Positions 9,066-17,503 of a stretch of 64,000 nt of DNA are shown in pieces. The DNA is from Labrenzia sp. OB1 (lineage in GTDB: Bacteria > Pseudomonadota > Alphaproteobacteria > Rhizobiales > Stappiaceae), in the NCBI RefSeq assembly GCF_001624695.1, contig NZ_JSEP01000001.1, forward strand, positions 468,501 through 532,500. Reading direction: 5' to 3'. Every line of letters begins with the position of its first letter. Position 1 is the stretch's first letter. The notes under the pieces were generated by a model that saw only the letters and a list, made by a program, of their open reading frames with translations, searched no databases and had not been told where the DNA came from. A program made the position numbers and the translations under genes.

Positions 9066-9551
9066 CTAAGGCACAGGAACGCAGCCGACCTTTTGCGCGT
9101 TTTCTTCGGCAGCTTTCATCAGCTGCGTGCCGTTGACCAGAAACAGGAACCGGTTGACGACGGAGTGGAAGAACACGAGCTTGTTCTCCACGATCGCGTA
9201 AATGAACGGGTTGCCGGCTGACGCGAACCCTTCGGACAGCGCATAGCCGCCACATCCGGCAAAAAGCGGTGCATAGGCCTCCGGATCGCGTTTAAAGGCG
9301 GCGAGATTGCCTTCGTTGACGAAGATCCATTCGGCACCGCCCCATTTGAACTCGTAACGGCGGTTCCCCTGGCGCGGGCGATTGTCGACGAAATAACTCA
9401 GCGGGTCATGCCCGCCGATCGCATATCCGCTGATCGTGTCGGGGACAAAAACCTGGGGACGGGCAAGACTGTCACCTGCAAAAACACACAGATGAAGCGT
9501 CAATACCAGGGAAAGACACATCCATGTCTTTTTTTCAGGCCAGCTTTTCAT
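9066..9551 (-). CDS. Exported YHS-domain protein
   Basis: A 161-residue protein with an N-terminal signal peptide (KKTWMCLSLVLTLHLCVFAG) and a YHS-like core: AIGGHDPLSYF, then EFKWGGAEWIFVNEGNLAAFKRDPEAYAP and the glycine-rich FAGCGGYALSEG. YHS domains are small modules thought to bind metal in some proteins; exported alphaproteobacterial members are mostly uncharacterised. A cysteine in the CGGY segment and one near the C-terminus are the only cysteines after the signal. It stands alone, divergent from the DUF1134 gene. Function is unknown. Confidence 0.75.
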   Translation of the reverse strand: MKSWPEKKTWMCLSLVLTLHLCVFAGDSLARPQVFVPDTISGYAIGGHDPLSYFVDNRPRQGNRRYEFKWGGAEWIFVNEGNLAAFKRDPEAYAPLFAGCGGYALSEGFASAGNPFIYAIVENKLVFFHSVVNRFLFLVNGTQLMKAAEENAQKVGCVPVP

Positions 9552-9677
9552 CGATTCGGCTTATGTAAGGTGCATGGACACATGCGAATCAGCATGAGGT
9601 AACGTCAGTTTAGCATCGCGGCTTCGCCAAACGGCAATTTTGAGCGCGGTCGGGTTTGTGACGAGGAGATTTTTCGA

Positions 9678-10283
9678 ATGGCGCAAGGTTCCCTCCGAGT
9701 GGCGTCCCTGATTTCCGCGGTGCTTCTGTGCCTGGTTTTCCAGACCGGCGTCCAACAGGCACTCGCCCAGACCTCCGGTAACGAACCGATCCCGCCTGAC
9801 CAGACCTACGGCGAAGACGAGATCATGAAGACCGGGCACAAATTCTTCGGATCCGTGTCCGGCGGACTGGCTTCGGTCGTGGAAAAGGCCTTTTCAAGTT
9901 ACGGCGAGCCGAACGGCTACATTCTCGGCGAAGAAGGCGCGGGCGCTTTCGTGGCCGGCGCGCGCTACGGTGAAGGCCATCTTTATACCCGCAATGCCGG
10001 AACTCATAAGGTGTTCTGGCAAGGCCCCTCCGTCGGTTGGGATTTCGGCGCCGACGGTGCCCGCGTCATGATGCTGGTCTACAATCTTCCCTCGGTGAAT
10101 TCGATCTATGCACGGTTCGCCGGGCTCAACGGGTCCGCGTACCTTGTCGGCGGCGTCGGCATGACGGTGCTTTTGAGAGACGAGATGGTTCTGGTCCCGG
10201 TCCGGGCCGGCGTCGGCGCGCGCCTCGGCGTGAATATGGGATATTTGAAATTTACCGAAAAACCGACGTGGAATCCGTTCTAG
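9678..10283 (+). CDS. Exported DUF1134 family protein
   Basis: A 201-residue protein with a signal peptide (hydrophobic stretch then QQALAQ) and a highly conserved core: GHKFFGSVSGGLASVVEKAFSSYG, NGYILGEEGAGAF, GPSVGWDFGADGARVMMLVYNLP and the terminal PTWNPF. These are hallmarks, as I recall them, of DUF1134, found widely in alphaproteobacteria and probably periplasmic or envelope-located. The many Gly residues suggest a lipid- or membrane-associated fold, which is inference. The start follows GAGGAG at good spacing. The last base of its TAG stop codon is also the first base of the palindromic element that follows. Confidence 0.85.
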   Translation: MAQGSLRVASLISAVLLCLVFQTGVQQALAQTSGNEPIPPDQTYGEDEIMKTGHKFFGSVSGGLASVVEKAFSSYGEPNGYILGEEGAGAFVAGARYGEGHLYTRNAGTHKVFWQGPSVGWDFGADGARVMMLVYNLPSVNSIYARFAGLNGSAYLVGGVGMTVLLRDEMVLVPVRAGVGARLGVNMGYLKFTEKPTWNPF

Positions 10284-10430
10284 GGCGTAAACTCGTAAAT
10301 GGAGATGAAAATGGCTTCACCCCGTGTCGTCAGCGTGCCTGACCGGGCACGAAGCCCGCTCATCGCACGCGTCCTAAAGGGGTTTCGCCATTTCCCATGC
10401 CATTTCGTCTTAATTTATGAGTTTACGCCC
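10283..10430. repeat. Palindromic MITE-like element with 18-bp terminal inverted repeats
   Basis: The outer arms GGGCGTAAACTCGTAAAT (10283-10300) and ATTTATGAGTTTACGCCC (10413-10430) match at 17 of 18 positions in inverted orientation. Inner arms continue with ATGGC...CACCCC against GGGG...GCCAT, GCGTGC against GCACGC, and a central CGGGC-ACGAA-GCCCG hairpin. The whole 148 bases can therefore fold as one imperfect cruciform. There is no coding capacity. The size and ends fit a non-autonomous insertion element or a Rhizobiales-type intergenic palindrome; I see no second copy in this window, and no clean target duplication. Confidence 0.65.
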
Positions 10431-10588
10431 CAGGGTATTTCCCCACACTGTATAAAGTGCTCTGGGTCACAGACACGGCGGACCATATACACCACGTTTA
10501 ACACTTTGATTTGAGTATACTTGGCGACAGGCGTCCTGTCGTCTAATGATGGAAGGGTGGCGTTTGAAAACGCGAGCAGGAGCCTGAC

Positions 10589-11950
10589 TTGATCGAAGCA
10601 GCGATGTATGTGGCACTCGGGTTTTGCACGGCCGGTCTGATCGGCCTCGCAATCCTGCCTGCCTTTTATCGCCGGGCAGCCCGCCTCACCGAAGAAGCCT
10701 TGCGCGCCGTGAACCCCTCGAGCTACGCCGAAGTCAGGGCGGCACAGGATCAGGAAAGAGCAAGACACGCGGTCGAGTTCCGCCGCGTTGAACGCCAGCT
10801 GGACGCGGAACGGGAAAAAGCCGCGAGATTTCAGCTGGAAGCCTCCAGCGTGAAGCTGGAAATCGAAACTCAGACGAAAGCCCATGCCTCGCGGATTGCA
10901 GAGCTTGAGACGCAGATCGCGGCGATGCAGGGCGACCGGCAGGCAACCGACTTGCTCACGGAAGAAGTGAAAAGGCTCAAACTCGAACTGTCCAATGCCG
11001 AAAAAGCCCTGGCGGAGAGCTGGGTCGAAACACCGGAAGAAAAGACCGCTTCCGAAAAGGACGACACCGACTGGCTCCCGGCGGCCGACACCATGGCCCT
11101 TACAACCATCACCGGCCTGGAGGCCGAGGTCGCCACCTTGAAGGCAAAGCTGTCGAGATATGAACCCACCGTTGCCGGTGAACTGGAAGCCTCCCGCGAC
11201 AAGGCCGCCAAGTCCCGCCTCGGCGAACTTGAGGGCCAGCTTGTCGATATGGAATCGCAATATGTTTCCGCGCAAGCGGAGGTGACCCGGCTGTCGATGT
11301 TGCTGGAATCCGCAAATGTCAGCGAAACGGAACAGCAGAAACGCTTGAGTGCGCAAATTGAGAAGGTCACCGGCGAGAACTTGCGTCAGCAGGCCGAACT
11401 GAGAGCAAGAGAAAGGTCCCTGGAGCGCATGTCCGGCCAGATGGCCAAGCTTCAGAAAGATCTCGCTGCGGTCCCGGCGCTTGTCGATCTGCGCAAGGAC
11501 TTCCGGGCGCTCGCTTCCAGGCTTTCCGCCGCACAGGCTGTTTCGGTTGCTCCTGCTTCCGAAGCCACCGGAAGCGATCCGGTAACCACCAAGCCGCAGC
11601 AGGCCGCACCTCAGTCCGGCAGCCTCACAAAACCGGCGCAAACCTACACAATCACCACCTCGTCCAGTGTCGGCGTCAACGGCAGCAAGCCGGATGCCGA
11701 CGGGTCTCAGCCCGCCCAGGCTGGAAAACCTGCCGAAAGCCAGTCACCAGCAAAAACCGCGGAGATAGCTTCTGCCGCTCAGGCACTTGTCAGCCGCATC
11801 GTCGCATCCCAGCGCGGCAAGGATACGCCGCCTGAAGCGGCGGCAGATCAGCCAGGAGTCCCCGCTCCAGCAACAAGCGCTCCAAGACACGGCCCGGAAG
11901 CGGGCGGTAAAGCCAAATCCTCGAAACAGAGCAAGAAAGACGTGGCTTGA
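10589..11950 (+). CDS. Membrane-anchored coiled-coil protein, unknown function
   Basis: A 453-residue protein with one N-terminal membrane segment (MYVALGFCTAGLIGLAILPAF, about 6-26), then a long Glu/Lys/Ala/Gln-rich coiled coil (about 30-310) and a low-complexity Pro/Ala/Ser tail ending in a basic KSSKQSKKDVA. I recognise no catalytic domain. I prefer the TTG start at 10589 because AGGAG lies six bases upstream; an ATG 15 bases later is the alternative. It resembles scaffold-type inner-membrane proteins, but that is appearance only. The glpR-like gene follows 82 bases later and may be cotranscribed. Confidence 0.7.
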   Translation: MIEAAMYVALGFCTAGLIGLAILPAFYRRAARLTEEALRAVNPSSYAEVRAAQDQERARHAVEFRRVERQLDAEREKAARFQLEASSVKLEIETQTKAHASRIAELETQIAAMQGDRQATDLLTEEVKRLKLELSNAEKALAESWVETPEEKTASEKDDTDWLPAADTMALTTITGLEAEVATLKAKLSRYEPTVAGELEASRDKAAKSRLGELEGQLVDMESQYVSAQAEVTRLSMLLESANVSETEQQKRLSAQIEKVTGENLRQQAELRARERSLERMSGQMAKLQKDLAAVPALVDLRKDFRALASRLSAAQAVSVAPASEATGSDPVTTKPQQAAPQSGSLTKPAQTYTITTSSSVGVNGSKPDADGSQPAQAGKPAESQSPAKTAEIASAAQALVSRIVASQRGKDTPPEAAADQPGVPAPATSAPRHGPEAGGKAKSSKQSKKDVA

Positions 11951-12032
11951 TCGACGCTCTGGAACCAGAGGCGAAAGATACAAAGAAGCTTGCGGACGCG
12001 ATGACAGCCTGATGCTGATGAGCCAGAGATAG

Positions 12033-12827
12033 ATGTTGATCGAACGCCACAATGCGATTCTGGAACTGGCCCGGCAAATGGGCCGCGTCAGCGTCGACGA
12101 TCTTGCACGGCGGTTCGACGTCAGCCCGCAGACTATTCGCAAGGATCTGAATGAGCTGTGCGACAGGCGTCTGCTGGCCAGAACTCATGGTGGAGCGCTG
12201 CTGTCTTCCGGCATCGAGAACGTCGGCTATGAAGCGCGCAGGATCATATCCAGCAAGGAAAAGGCAGATATCGGCGAGAGCGTCGCCGCGCTTATTCCCG
12301 ACAACGCATCCATCTTCATCAACATCGGCACCACGACAGAGGCCGTCGCCCAGGCGCTACTGCAGCACCGCGGATTGATGGTCATCACCAACAACATCAA
12401 TGTCGCCAGTCTGATGCGCGGCTATACGCAGATCGAGGTGGTGATAGCCGGCGGCGTCCTCAGACACTCGGACGGTGGCATCGTCGGCGAAGCAGCCGTC
12501 GATTTCATGCGCCAGTTCAAGGTTGATTTTGCCGTCATCGGCTCTTCGGCCATCGATCCGGACGGCTCCTTGCTCGATTATGACTACCGCGAGGTGAAGG
12601 TCACCAAGACGATCATGGACAATGCCCGCCACGTGATCCTGGCCGCCGACAGCACCAAGTTCGAACGCACGGCGCCTGTCCGGGTCGCCCATCTCTCCCA
12701 GGTCGATACATTCGTCACCGACCACTGCCCCAATCCCGGTTTCGTGCAGATAGCCGCCGAAGCGGAAGTGGAGCTGATCCAGACCGGGCGGCAGGACGCC
12801 GAAAAACCGGCACATGACCAGCGATAG
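12033..12827 (+). CDS. DeoR/GlpR family transcriptional repressor
   Basis: A 264-residue regulator. The N-terminal DeoR helix-turn-helix reads HNAILELARQMGRVSVDDLA-RRFDVSPQTIRKDLNELC, and the C-terminal sugar-phosphate sensor domain has INIGTTTEAVAQAL, VITNNINVAS, GGVLRHSDGGIVGEAA and DFAVIGSSAIDPDGSLLDYD. This pattern is closest to GlpR, which represses glycerol-3-phosphate use and responds to glycerol-3-phosphate. No glp genes are adjacent, so the target operon would be elsewhere; I therefore leave the symbol blank. Confidence 0.85.
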   Translation: MLIERHNAILELARQMGRVSVDDLARRFDVSPQTIRKDLNELCDRRLLARTHGGALLSSGIENVGYEARRIISSKEKADIGESVAALIPDNASIFINIGTTTEAVAQALLQHRGLMVITNNINVASLMRGYTQIEVVIAGGVLRHSDGGIVGEAAVDFMRQFKVDFAVIGSSAIDPDGSLLDYDYREVKVTKTIMDNARHVILAADSTKFERTAPVRVAHLSQVDTFVTDHCPNPGFVQIAAEAEVELIQTGRQDAEKPAHDQR

Positions 12828-12892
12828 CTGGTATGGGAAATGGCGAGCACGCTGCTTCTTCGGCTGGCAATTCGGGATCGAAAGGTCAAGAG

Positions 12893-13588
12893 ATGCGCCT
12901 TGAAAGCCATCGGCAATTCCGGAGATCTTTTCGGGAAAAAGGTTTCCGCAAGCTCTTGCTGGCAGCCATCTTCCTGGCGGCCATCTTGGCAACACATCTG
13001 GTCGCCCCGCCCGCATGGTCGCAACCTCATTCCGTATCGGGACTAAACGCGCACAGTGTCCTCAATATCCGGGAAGATATCGATCAGACACTGGATGTCG
13101 GCAGCTCTGCCATCATTGGAACAATTCCGCACGACGCCTCTGATGTCATGGTTACGGGAATTTCGGTGGCAATCGGCGACGCGAAGTGGCGTGAAATCAA
13201 GTACAACGGCACCGTGGGATGGGTGAACGCGCGTTACCTGAAACCCGCAAACATGCTGCTGGAGCGTCCCGAAGCGTTGCAATGCGCTGGAACGGAACCG
13301 TTCTGGAACGTTGCAATCGACGAAAACGCCAGCACGTTCCTTTCACCGGACCTGGAAAGCCCAATCGAGCTTGACTACTTGCGCCTTGCGCCCGGCATTG
13401 GACGGTCAGACCTTTGGGGACACTATCTGGGCAGTGCTGACGGCGCTTATTCCCTGACGGTCATCGTCCGTTACACCGAAGCGTGCTCCGACGGGATGTC
13501 AGACCTGACATATGACTATGAAGCATTGCTGCTCGGGCTGAGTGCGTCGGGAGCGCCAGCATACGGGTGCTGCAGCATAAGCCGTTGA
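12893..13588 (+). CDS. Exported SH3b-domain protein with C-terminal CxGTEPFW domain
   Basis: The chosen start (MRLESHRQF, preceded by GAAAGG) gives 231 residues; a start 60 bases upstream is possible. A basic N-region and hydrophobic segment (LLLAAIFLAAILATHLVAPPAWSQ) form a signal peptide. A bacterial SH3-like domain follows (VLNIREDIDQTLDVGSSAIIGTIP ... WREIKYNGTVGWVNARYLKP). The C-terminal part starts CAGTEPFWNVAIDENA, as in lipoproteins and exported proteins of the COG3650 type. It probably binds cell wall or another envelope component; the exact role is unknown. Two Cys residues at the end (YGCCSISR) are unusual. Confidence 0.75.
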   Translation: MRLESHRQFRRSFREKGFRKLLLAAIFLAAILATHLVAPPAWSQPHSVSGLNAHSVLNIREDIDQTLDVGSSAIIGTIPHDASDVMVTGISVAIGDAKWREIKYNGTVGWVNARYLKPANMLLERPEALQCAGTEPFWNVAIDENASTFLSPDLESPIELDYLRLAPGIGRSDLWGHYLGSADGAYSLTVIVRYTEACSDGMSDLTYDYEALLLGLSASGAPAYGCCSISR

Positions 13589-13740
13589 GAGGGCATGGTC
13601 CGCGTCGAGCCAGAGCCATATGCCTCAAACCATTTGCGCAGAACGATACGTTCACGGCACTCTTGGACGGTCTTCATTTCGATGATGTGTCCGCAGCAGC
13701 CGCGGCCGGGAACGGCGCTCTCATGTCCGAGGCAGCAGTA

Positions 13741-13816
13741 TGGTACGCCCAACGGGACTCGAACCCGTGTTTCCGCCGTGAAAGGGCGGCGTCCTAGACC
13801 GCTAGACGATGGGCGC
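13741..13816 (-). tRNA. tRNA-Glu (anticodon UUC)
   Basis: On the minus strand the sequence begins GCGCCCATCGTCTAGCGG, has the anticodon arm CCGCC-CTTTCAC-GGCGG with anticodon TTC, the T arm ACGGGTTCGAGTCCCGT and ends TGGGCGTACCA with an encoded CCA. All four arms pair; the first acceptor pair is G-U. Confidence 0.97.
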
Positions 13817-13973
13817 GCGGTACTCGAACATCCAGCCTGCGAGTGAACTCACACAGGACGCTCTGACGATTTTGAGGACACTGCCTCAAGCCGAGGAGGT
13901 GCGTATAAGGCGGCGCAGCGAACGGCGCAACCTCTTTTTTGCGTTTTCCCGGCCGAAGCCGGTTCGCTGTTAC

Positions 13974-14330
13974 TTACCTTGCAACGAACACGGTACGGCC
14001 AAGTTGTTTTCCCGATACGGAATCGAAGCGCAGCAGCACGTTTCTGCCCTCTTCACGCGCCAGAACAAGCAACATTCCGTCTGACAGGGTTGCCTGAAGA
14101 ATCTCTGTTCCCGGGGCTACGGAGAGTGTTTCCGCAAACGCCGCCCCGGACGGATCGGCTTCATAAGTGTTGATCTTGTAAACGATTGCTGCAAAGACAG
14201 CGACAAACCCGGCGACCATCACCAGGGACGATCCGAGCAACAGGCGCTTCAGTTTGGCCTGGACGCGGAGGGCAGCCGGATCGAGCGGTGCCTCATCCGG
14301 CCCTTCGCCCCGATAATCAGGTTGTGACAT
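13974..14330 (-). CDS. Small single-pass membrane protein (possibly DUF6476)
   Basis: 118 residues: a hydrophilic N-terminus (MSQPDYRGEGPDEAPLD), a basic stretch, one membrane helix (LLLGSSLVMVAGFVAVFAAIVYKI, about 30-53) and a periplasmic tail of about 65 residues. Conserved small proteins of this type sit divergently from rluD-rpoH in other alphaproteobacteria, and I believe they are DUF6476, but this is from memory. Its ATG overlaps the rluD ATG on the other strand by two bases. Confidence 0.65.
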   Translation of the reverse strand: MSQPDYRGEGPDEAPLDPAALRVQAKLKRLLLGSSLVMVAGFVAVFAAIVYKINTYEADPSGAAFAETLSVAPGTEILQATLSDGMLLVLAREEGRNVLLRFDSVSGKQLGRTVFVAR

Positions 14331-15354
14331 GACAGATATTTCCCATGAAGATCCGGCCGGTCTGGACGCGGATTTCAGCGTGACGGTTGATGCAGCCGAT
14401 GCCGGAAAGCGGCTGGATGCGGTCCTGGCGGCCAGTCTGGACGCCCTTAGCCGGAACAGAATACAGACCCTGATCAAATCAGGGGACGTTACCGTCGGCG
14501 GCGCGAAAGTAGTTGAGCCGAAATACCGGGTCAATGAAGGTGACGCGCTTACGCTCAAATTGCCGGAACCTGAAGATCCCGAACCCAAGGGCGAGGATAT
14601 TCCGATTTCAGTGGTTTTCGAGGACGAACACCTGATCGTCATCGACAAGCCCGCCGGACTGGTGGTCCATCCGGGAGCAGGCAACTGGACCGGCACTCTC
14701 GTCAACGCGCTGATCCATCATTGCGGAGACAGCCTGTCGGGCATCGGCGGCATCCGGCGCCCGGGCATTGTCCACAGGATCGACAAGGACACATCGGGCC
14801 TGCTCGTCGTTGCCAAGAGCGACCAGGCGCATCAGGGGCTTGCGGCCCAGTTTGCCGACCACGGCCGCAGCGGCCCCCTCGAGCGGGCTTATTCCGCCCT
14901 CGTCTGGGGTGCGCCGTTCAATCTGAAAGGCACGATCGACGCCAATCTCGCCCGTTCGCACACCAATCGGCAGAAAATCGCGGTGATGAAGACCGGTGGC
15001 CGCAACGCCATCACCCATTGGCAGGTCAAGGAACGCTTCGCCCGGGCCGACCAGCCACCCCTCGCCTCGCTGATGGAGTGCCGCCTGGAAACCGGCCGCA
15101 CGCATCAGATCCGCGTTCACATGGCCCATATCGGCCATCCGCTGATCGGCGACAGCGATTATGGCTCGGGTTACAAGACCAAATCCAACCGCCTGGACGA
15201 GCCCCTCAAGGGTCTCATCGACGGATTTCGCAGGCAGGCGCTGCACGCCGGCCTGCTGGCCTTCGAACACCCGGTCAACGGCAAAACTTTGCGTTTCGAG
15301 AGCGTTTACCCGGATGATTTCGCAAAACTTTTGTCGGGTTTGAGAGAATTTTAG
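14329..15354 (+). CDS. rluD: RluA-family 23S rRNA pseudouridine synthase (RluD type)
   Basis: A 341-residue enzyme that isomerises uridines of large-subunit rRNA. An N-terminal S4 RNA-binding domain (RLDAVLAASLDALSRNRIQTLIKSGDVTVGG) precedes the synthase fold. The catalytic aspartate is in GIVHRIDKDTSGLL (Asp152), with the RluA-family motifs VIDKPAGLVVHPG and LETGRTHQIRVHM. Domain order and adjacency to rpoH match RluD of alphaproteobacteria, though RluC-like activity cannot be excluded. The start ATG shares two bases with the ATG of the divergent membrane gene. Confidence 0.9.
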   Translation: MTDISHEDPAGLDADFSVTVDAADAGKRLDAVLAASLDALSRNRIQTLIKSGDVTVGGAKVVEPKYRVNEGDALTLKLPEPEDPEPKGEDIPISVVFEDEHLIVIDKPAGLVVHPGAGNWTGTLVNALIHHCGDSLSGIGGIRRPGIVHRIDKDTSGLLVVAKSDQAHQGLAAQFADHGRSGPLERAYSALVWGAPFNLKGTIDANLARSHTNRQKIAVMKTGGRNAITHWQVKERFARADQPPLASLMECRLETGRTHQIRVHMAHIGHPLIGDSDYGSGYKTKSNRLDEPLKGLIDGFRRQALHAGLLAFEHPVNGKTLRFESVYPDDFAKLLSGLREF

Positions 15355-15528
15355 CAAGCGTTTTCGTTTTGCTGCCATGCAATCGGCTAATTCCCACCTA
15401 TATTAAGGGTTCTTGTGTGCCTGAAAGGACACGAACCTGCGTCCATCTTTTTCCTTCAATGGCTTGCTTGCGTGGATCTGCGGAGCAGTCGGGAAAAACG
15501 GACGCGACTGACGAAAGGGGGTGCTTCC
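15355..15528 (+). promoter_or_regulatory. rpoH leader and probable promoter
   Basis: The 174 bases between rluD and rpoH contain an AT-rich block, ATTCCCACCTATATTAAGG near 15390-15407, that could be the -10 region; I cannot place a convincing -35 box. A GAAAGGGGG ribosome site precedes the rpoH ATG. No hairpin resembling the enterobacterial rpoH thermosensor is obvious by eye. Confidence 0.35.
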
Positions 15529-16413
15529 ATGGCCCAGAATGTACCGATGCTCACCGCCGGTGAAGGCGGGCTCAGCCGTTATCTGGATGAGATCCGTAAA
15601 TTCCCGATGCTTCAGCCGCAGGAAGAGTACATGCTCGCCAAGCGCTACAAGGAGCATGAGGATCCGGCCGCGGCGGAGCGTCTCGTCAATTCACATCTAC
15701 GTCTCGTCGCAAAGATCGCCATGGGTTACCGTGGCTACGGGCTGCCGATCGGCGAAGTCGTCTCCGAAGGCAACGTCGGTCTGATGCAGGCGGTCAAGCG
15801 CTTCGAACCCGACAAGGGCTTCCGGCTCGCCACCTATGCAATGTGGTGGATCAAGGCCGCGATCCAAGAATACATCCTGCGTTCCTGGTCGCTCGTCAAA
15901 ATGGGTACGACCGCGAACCAGAAACGTCTTTTCTTCAACCTGCGCCGGCTGAAAGGCAAGATCCAGGCGTTGGATGAGGGAGATCTGAAACCCGATCAGG
16001 TGGCTGAAATCGCCACCCGCCTCGGCGTTTCCGAGGAAGAAGTCATCTCCATGAACCGCCGCCTTGGCGGCGATGCCAGCCTGAACGCACCGGTGCGCGC
16101 CGAAGCCGACGCCGGTGAATGGCAGGATTGGCTTGTGGATGAAAGCGAGAGCCAGGAAACCCTGCTCGCGAATCAGGAAGAACTGGACATGCGCCGCAGG
16201 CTGCTGAGCGATGCCATGGATGTCCTGAACGACCGCGAGCGCCGTATCTTCGAGGCCCGCCGCCTGTCGGAGGACCCGATGACCCTCGAGGATCTGTCCG
16301 GCGAATTCGGCGTCAGCCGCGAACGCGTCCGCCAGATCGAGGTTCGCGCCTTCGAGAAGGTCCAGAAAGCCGTGCGCAACAGTGCCCGGTCCATGGAACA
16401 GCCAGCTGCCTGA
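15529..16413 (+). CDS. rpoH: Heat-shock sigma factor RpoH
   Basis: A 294-residue sigma-32 that directs RNA polymerase to heat-shock promoters. Region 2 is clear (RLVNSHLRLVAKIAMGYRGYGLPIGE, then FRLATYAMWWIKAAIQEYIL), the RpoH-specific segment NQKRLFFNLRRLKGK follows, and region 4 ends with LEDLSGEFGVSRERVRQIE. The start MAQNVPMLTAGEG follows a GAAAGGGGG ribosome site and gives the usual family length; a longer frame upstream adds an unrelated segment. A strong terminator follows. FtsH, which controls RpoH stability in E. coli, is encoded elsewhere in this window. Confidence 0.96.
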   Translation: MAQNVPMLTAGEGGLSRYLDEIRKFPMLQPQEEYMLAKRYKEHEDPAAAERLVNSHLRLVAKIAMGYRGYGLPIGEVVSEGNVGLMQAVKRFEPDKGFRLATYAMWWIKAAIQEYILRSWSLVKMGTTANQKRLFFNLRRLKGKIQALDEGDLKPDQVAEIATRLGVSEEEVISMNRRLGGDASLNAPVRAEADAGEWQDWLVDESESQETLLANQEELDMRRRLLSDAMDVLNDRERRIFEARRLSEDPMTLEDLSGEFGVSRERVRQIEVRAFEKVQKAVRNSARSMEQPAA

Positions 16414-16435
16414 ACGGACTTCGAGAACGGAAACA

Positions 16436-16470
16436 CAAAAACGCCGGGGCAATTGCTCCGGCGTTTTGTT
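16436..16470 (+). terminator. Terminator of rpoH
   Basis: AAAACGCCGG / CCGGCGTTTT hairpin followed by GTTTG, about 22 bases after the rpoH stop. The A-rich left flank means it could also stop transcription coming from thiY on the other strand. Confidence 0.85.
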
Positions 16471-16539
16471 TGCAAGGCGCGGATCATCTCCGCTCTGGTT
16501 ATGGGCAGCAAACTCAAATGCGGCCAGACAGAGCGAAAA

Positions 16540-17481
16540 CTACCTGATCTCCACCGCGTAGGTCTCCACGGGAACCACCTTGCTGATCAGACCCGCTTCG
16601 GCCATGAATTCCGCGAACCGCTGGTAGCGGCCCGCGTCGAGGGCCGCGGGGCGTTTGGCAAAGCGCGGTAGCGTGTCTGCCCAGGCGCGCTTGTTGAGTT
16701 CGTCATTGAGATGCGGATAGGCTTCGATGAAGGCATCCCACGCGTCGTCCGGATGGTTGGTCAGATAGATGGTCGCTGCCTCGACCGCCGCCAGGAACTT
16801 CGCAAAGCGCGGATCGTCCGTCTGGTCCTTGTTCACCACATAGATCAGCTCGTCGAATGCCGGAACGCCATTCTCTTCGGGGAAGAACGCCTTTCCTTCC
16901 CTGCCCTCGATCTCGATCTGGGTCAGTTCGAAATTGCGGTATCCACCGATCACCGCATCGACCTGACCGGACATCAGCGCCGGGGAAAGGGCAAAGTTTA
17001 CGTTGATGAGCTCGATGTCGTCCATCGTCAGGTCGACCGATTTCAGCATCTGGCCAAGCATGGCGTCCTCGAACCCGGAAACGGAAAAGCCGACGGTCTT
17101 GCCCTTCAGGTCCGACAGTTCCTTGATCGGCCCGTCTTTGAGAACGATCAGACTGTTAAGAGGCGTCGCGACAAGCGTCCCTATCCAGGACAGCGGCAAG
17201 CCTTCCTCGATATGCGCATGCAGCGTCGGCTGATAGGAGACGGCGATATCCCCCTGCCCTGCCGCCACGAGTTTCGGAGGCATGGCCGGGTCCGCCGGTT
17301 CGATCAGTTCCACTTCCAGGCCTTCAGCTTCGAAAAAACCCTTCGTTTGCGCGGTGATCACCGGCGCGTGGTCCGGATTGGTGAACCAGTCCAGAAGAAC
17401 GGTCAGTTTCTCGGCTGCCTGTACCGGTGCGCTTGCGAGCAATCCGGCGGTAAGGGTCAGGGAAAGGAGCGTTTTTTTCAT
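16540..17481 (-). CDS. thiY: ABC transporter substrate-binding protein, ThiY-type (thiamine pyrimidine precursor)
   Basis: A 313-residue periplasmic binding protein of the NMT1/THI5-like family. A signal peptide (LLSLTLTAGLLASAPVQAA) precedes the mature domain with VLLDWFTNPDHAPV, typical of ThiY-like proteins that bind formylaminopyrimidine or HMP. Further family features are the SYQPTLHAH and SGFEDAMLGQML segments. It lies 22 bases after thiX in a transcript headed by a TPP riboswitch, which strongly supports a role in thiamine-precursor salvage. The family also holds sulfonate and nitrate binders, but the riboswitch argues against these. Confidence 0.85.
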   Translation of the reverse strand: MKKTLLSLTLTAGLLASAPVQAAEKLTVLLDWFTNPDHAPVITAQTKGFFEAEGLEVELIEPADPAMPPKLVAAGQGDIAVSYQPTLHAHIEEGLPLSWIGTLVATPLNSLIVLKDGPIKELSDLKGKTVGFSVSGFEDAMLGQMLKSVDLTMDDIELINVNFALSPALMSGQVDAVIGGYRNFELTQIEIEGREGKAFFPEENGVPAFDELIYVVNKDQTDDPRFAKFLAAVEAATIYLTNHPDDAWDAFIEAYPHLNDELNKRAWADTLPRFAKRPAALDAGRYQRFAEFMAEAGLISKVVPVETYAVEIR

Positions 17482-17503
17482 TCAATCCTCCAAAGTGAGG
17501 CGG

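Noticed and set aside
13951..13964. CCGGC...GCCGG hairpin as a terminator for the small membrane gene
   Set aside because: No T tract on either strand, so I do not call it.
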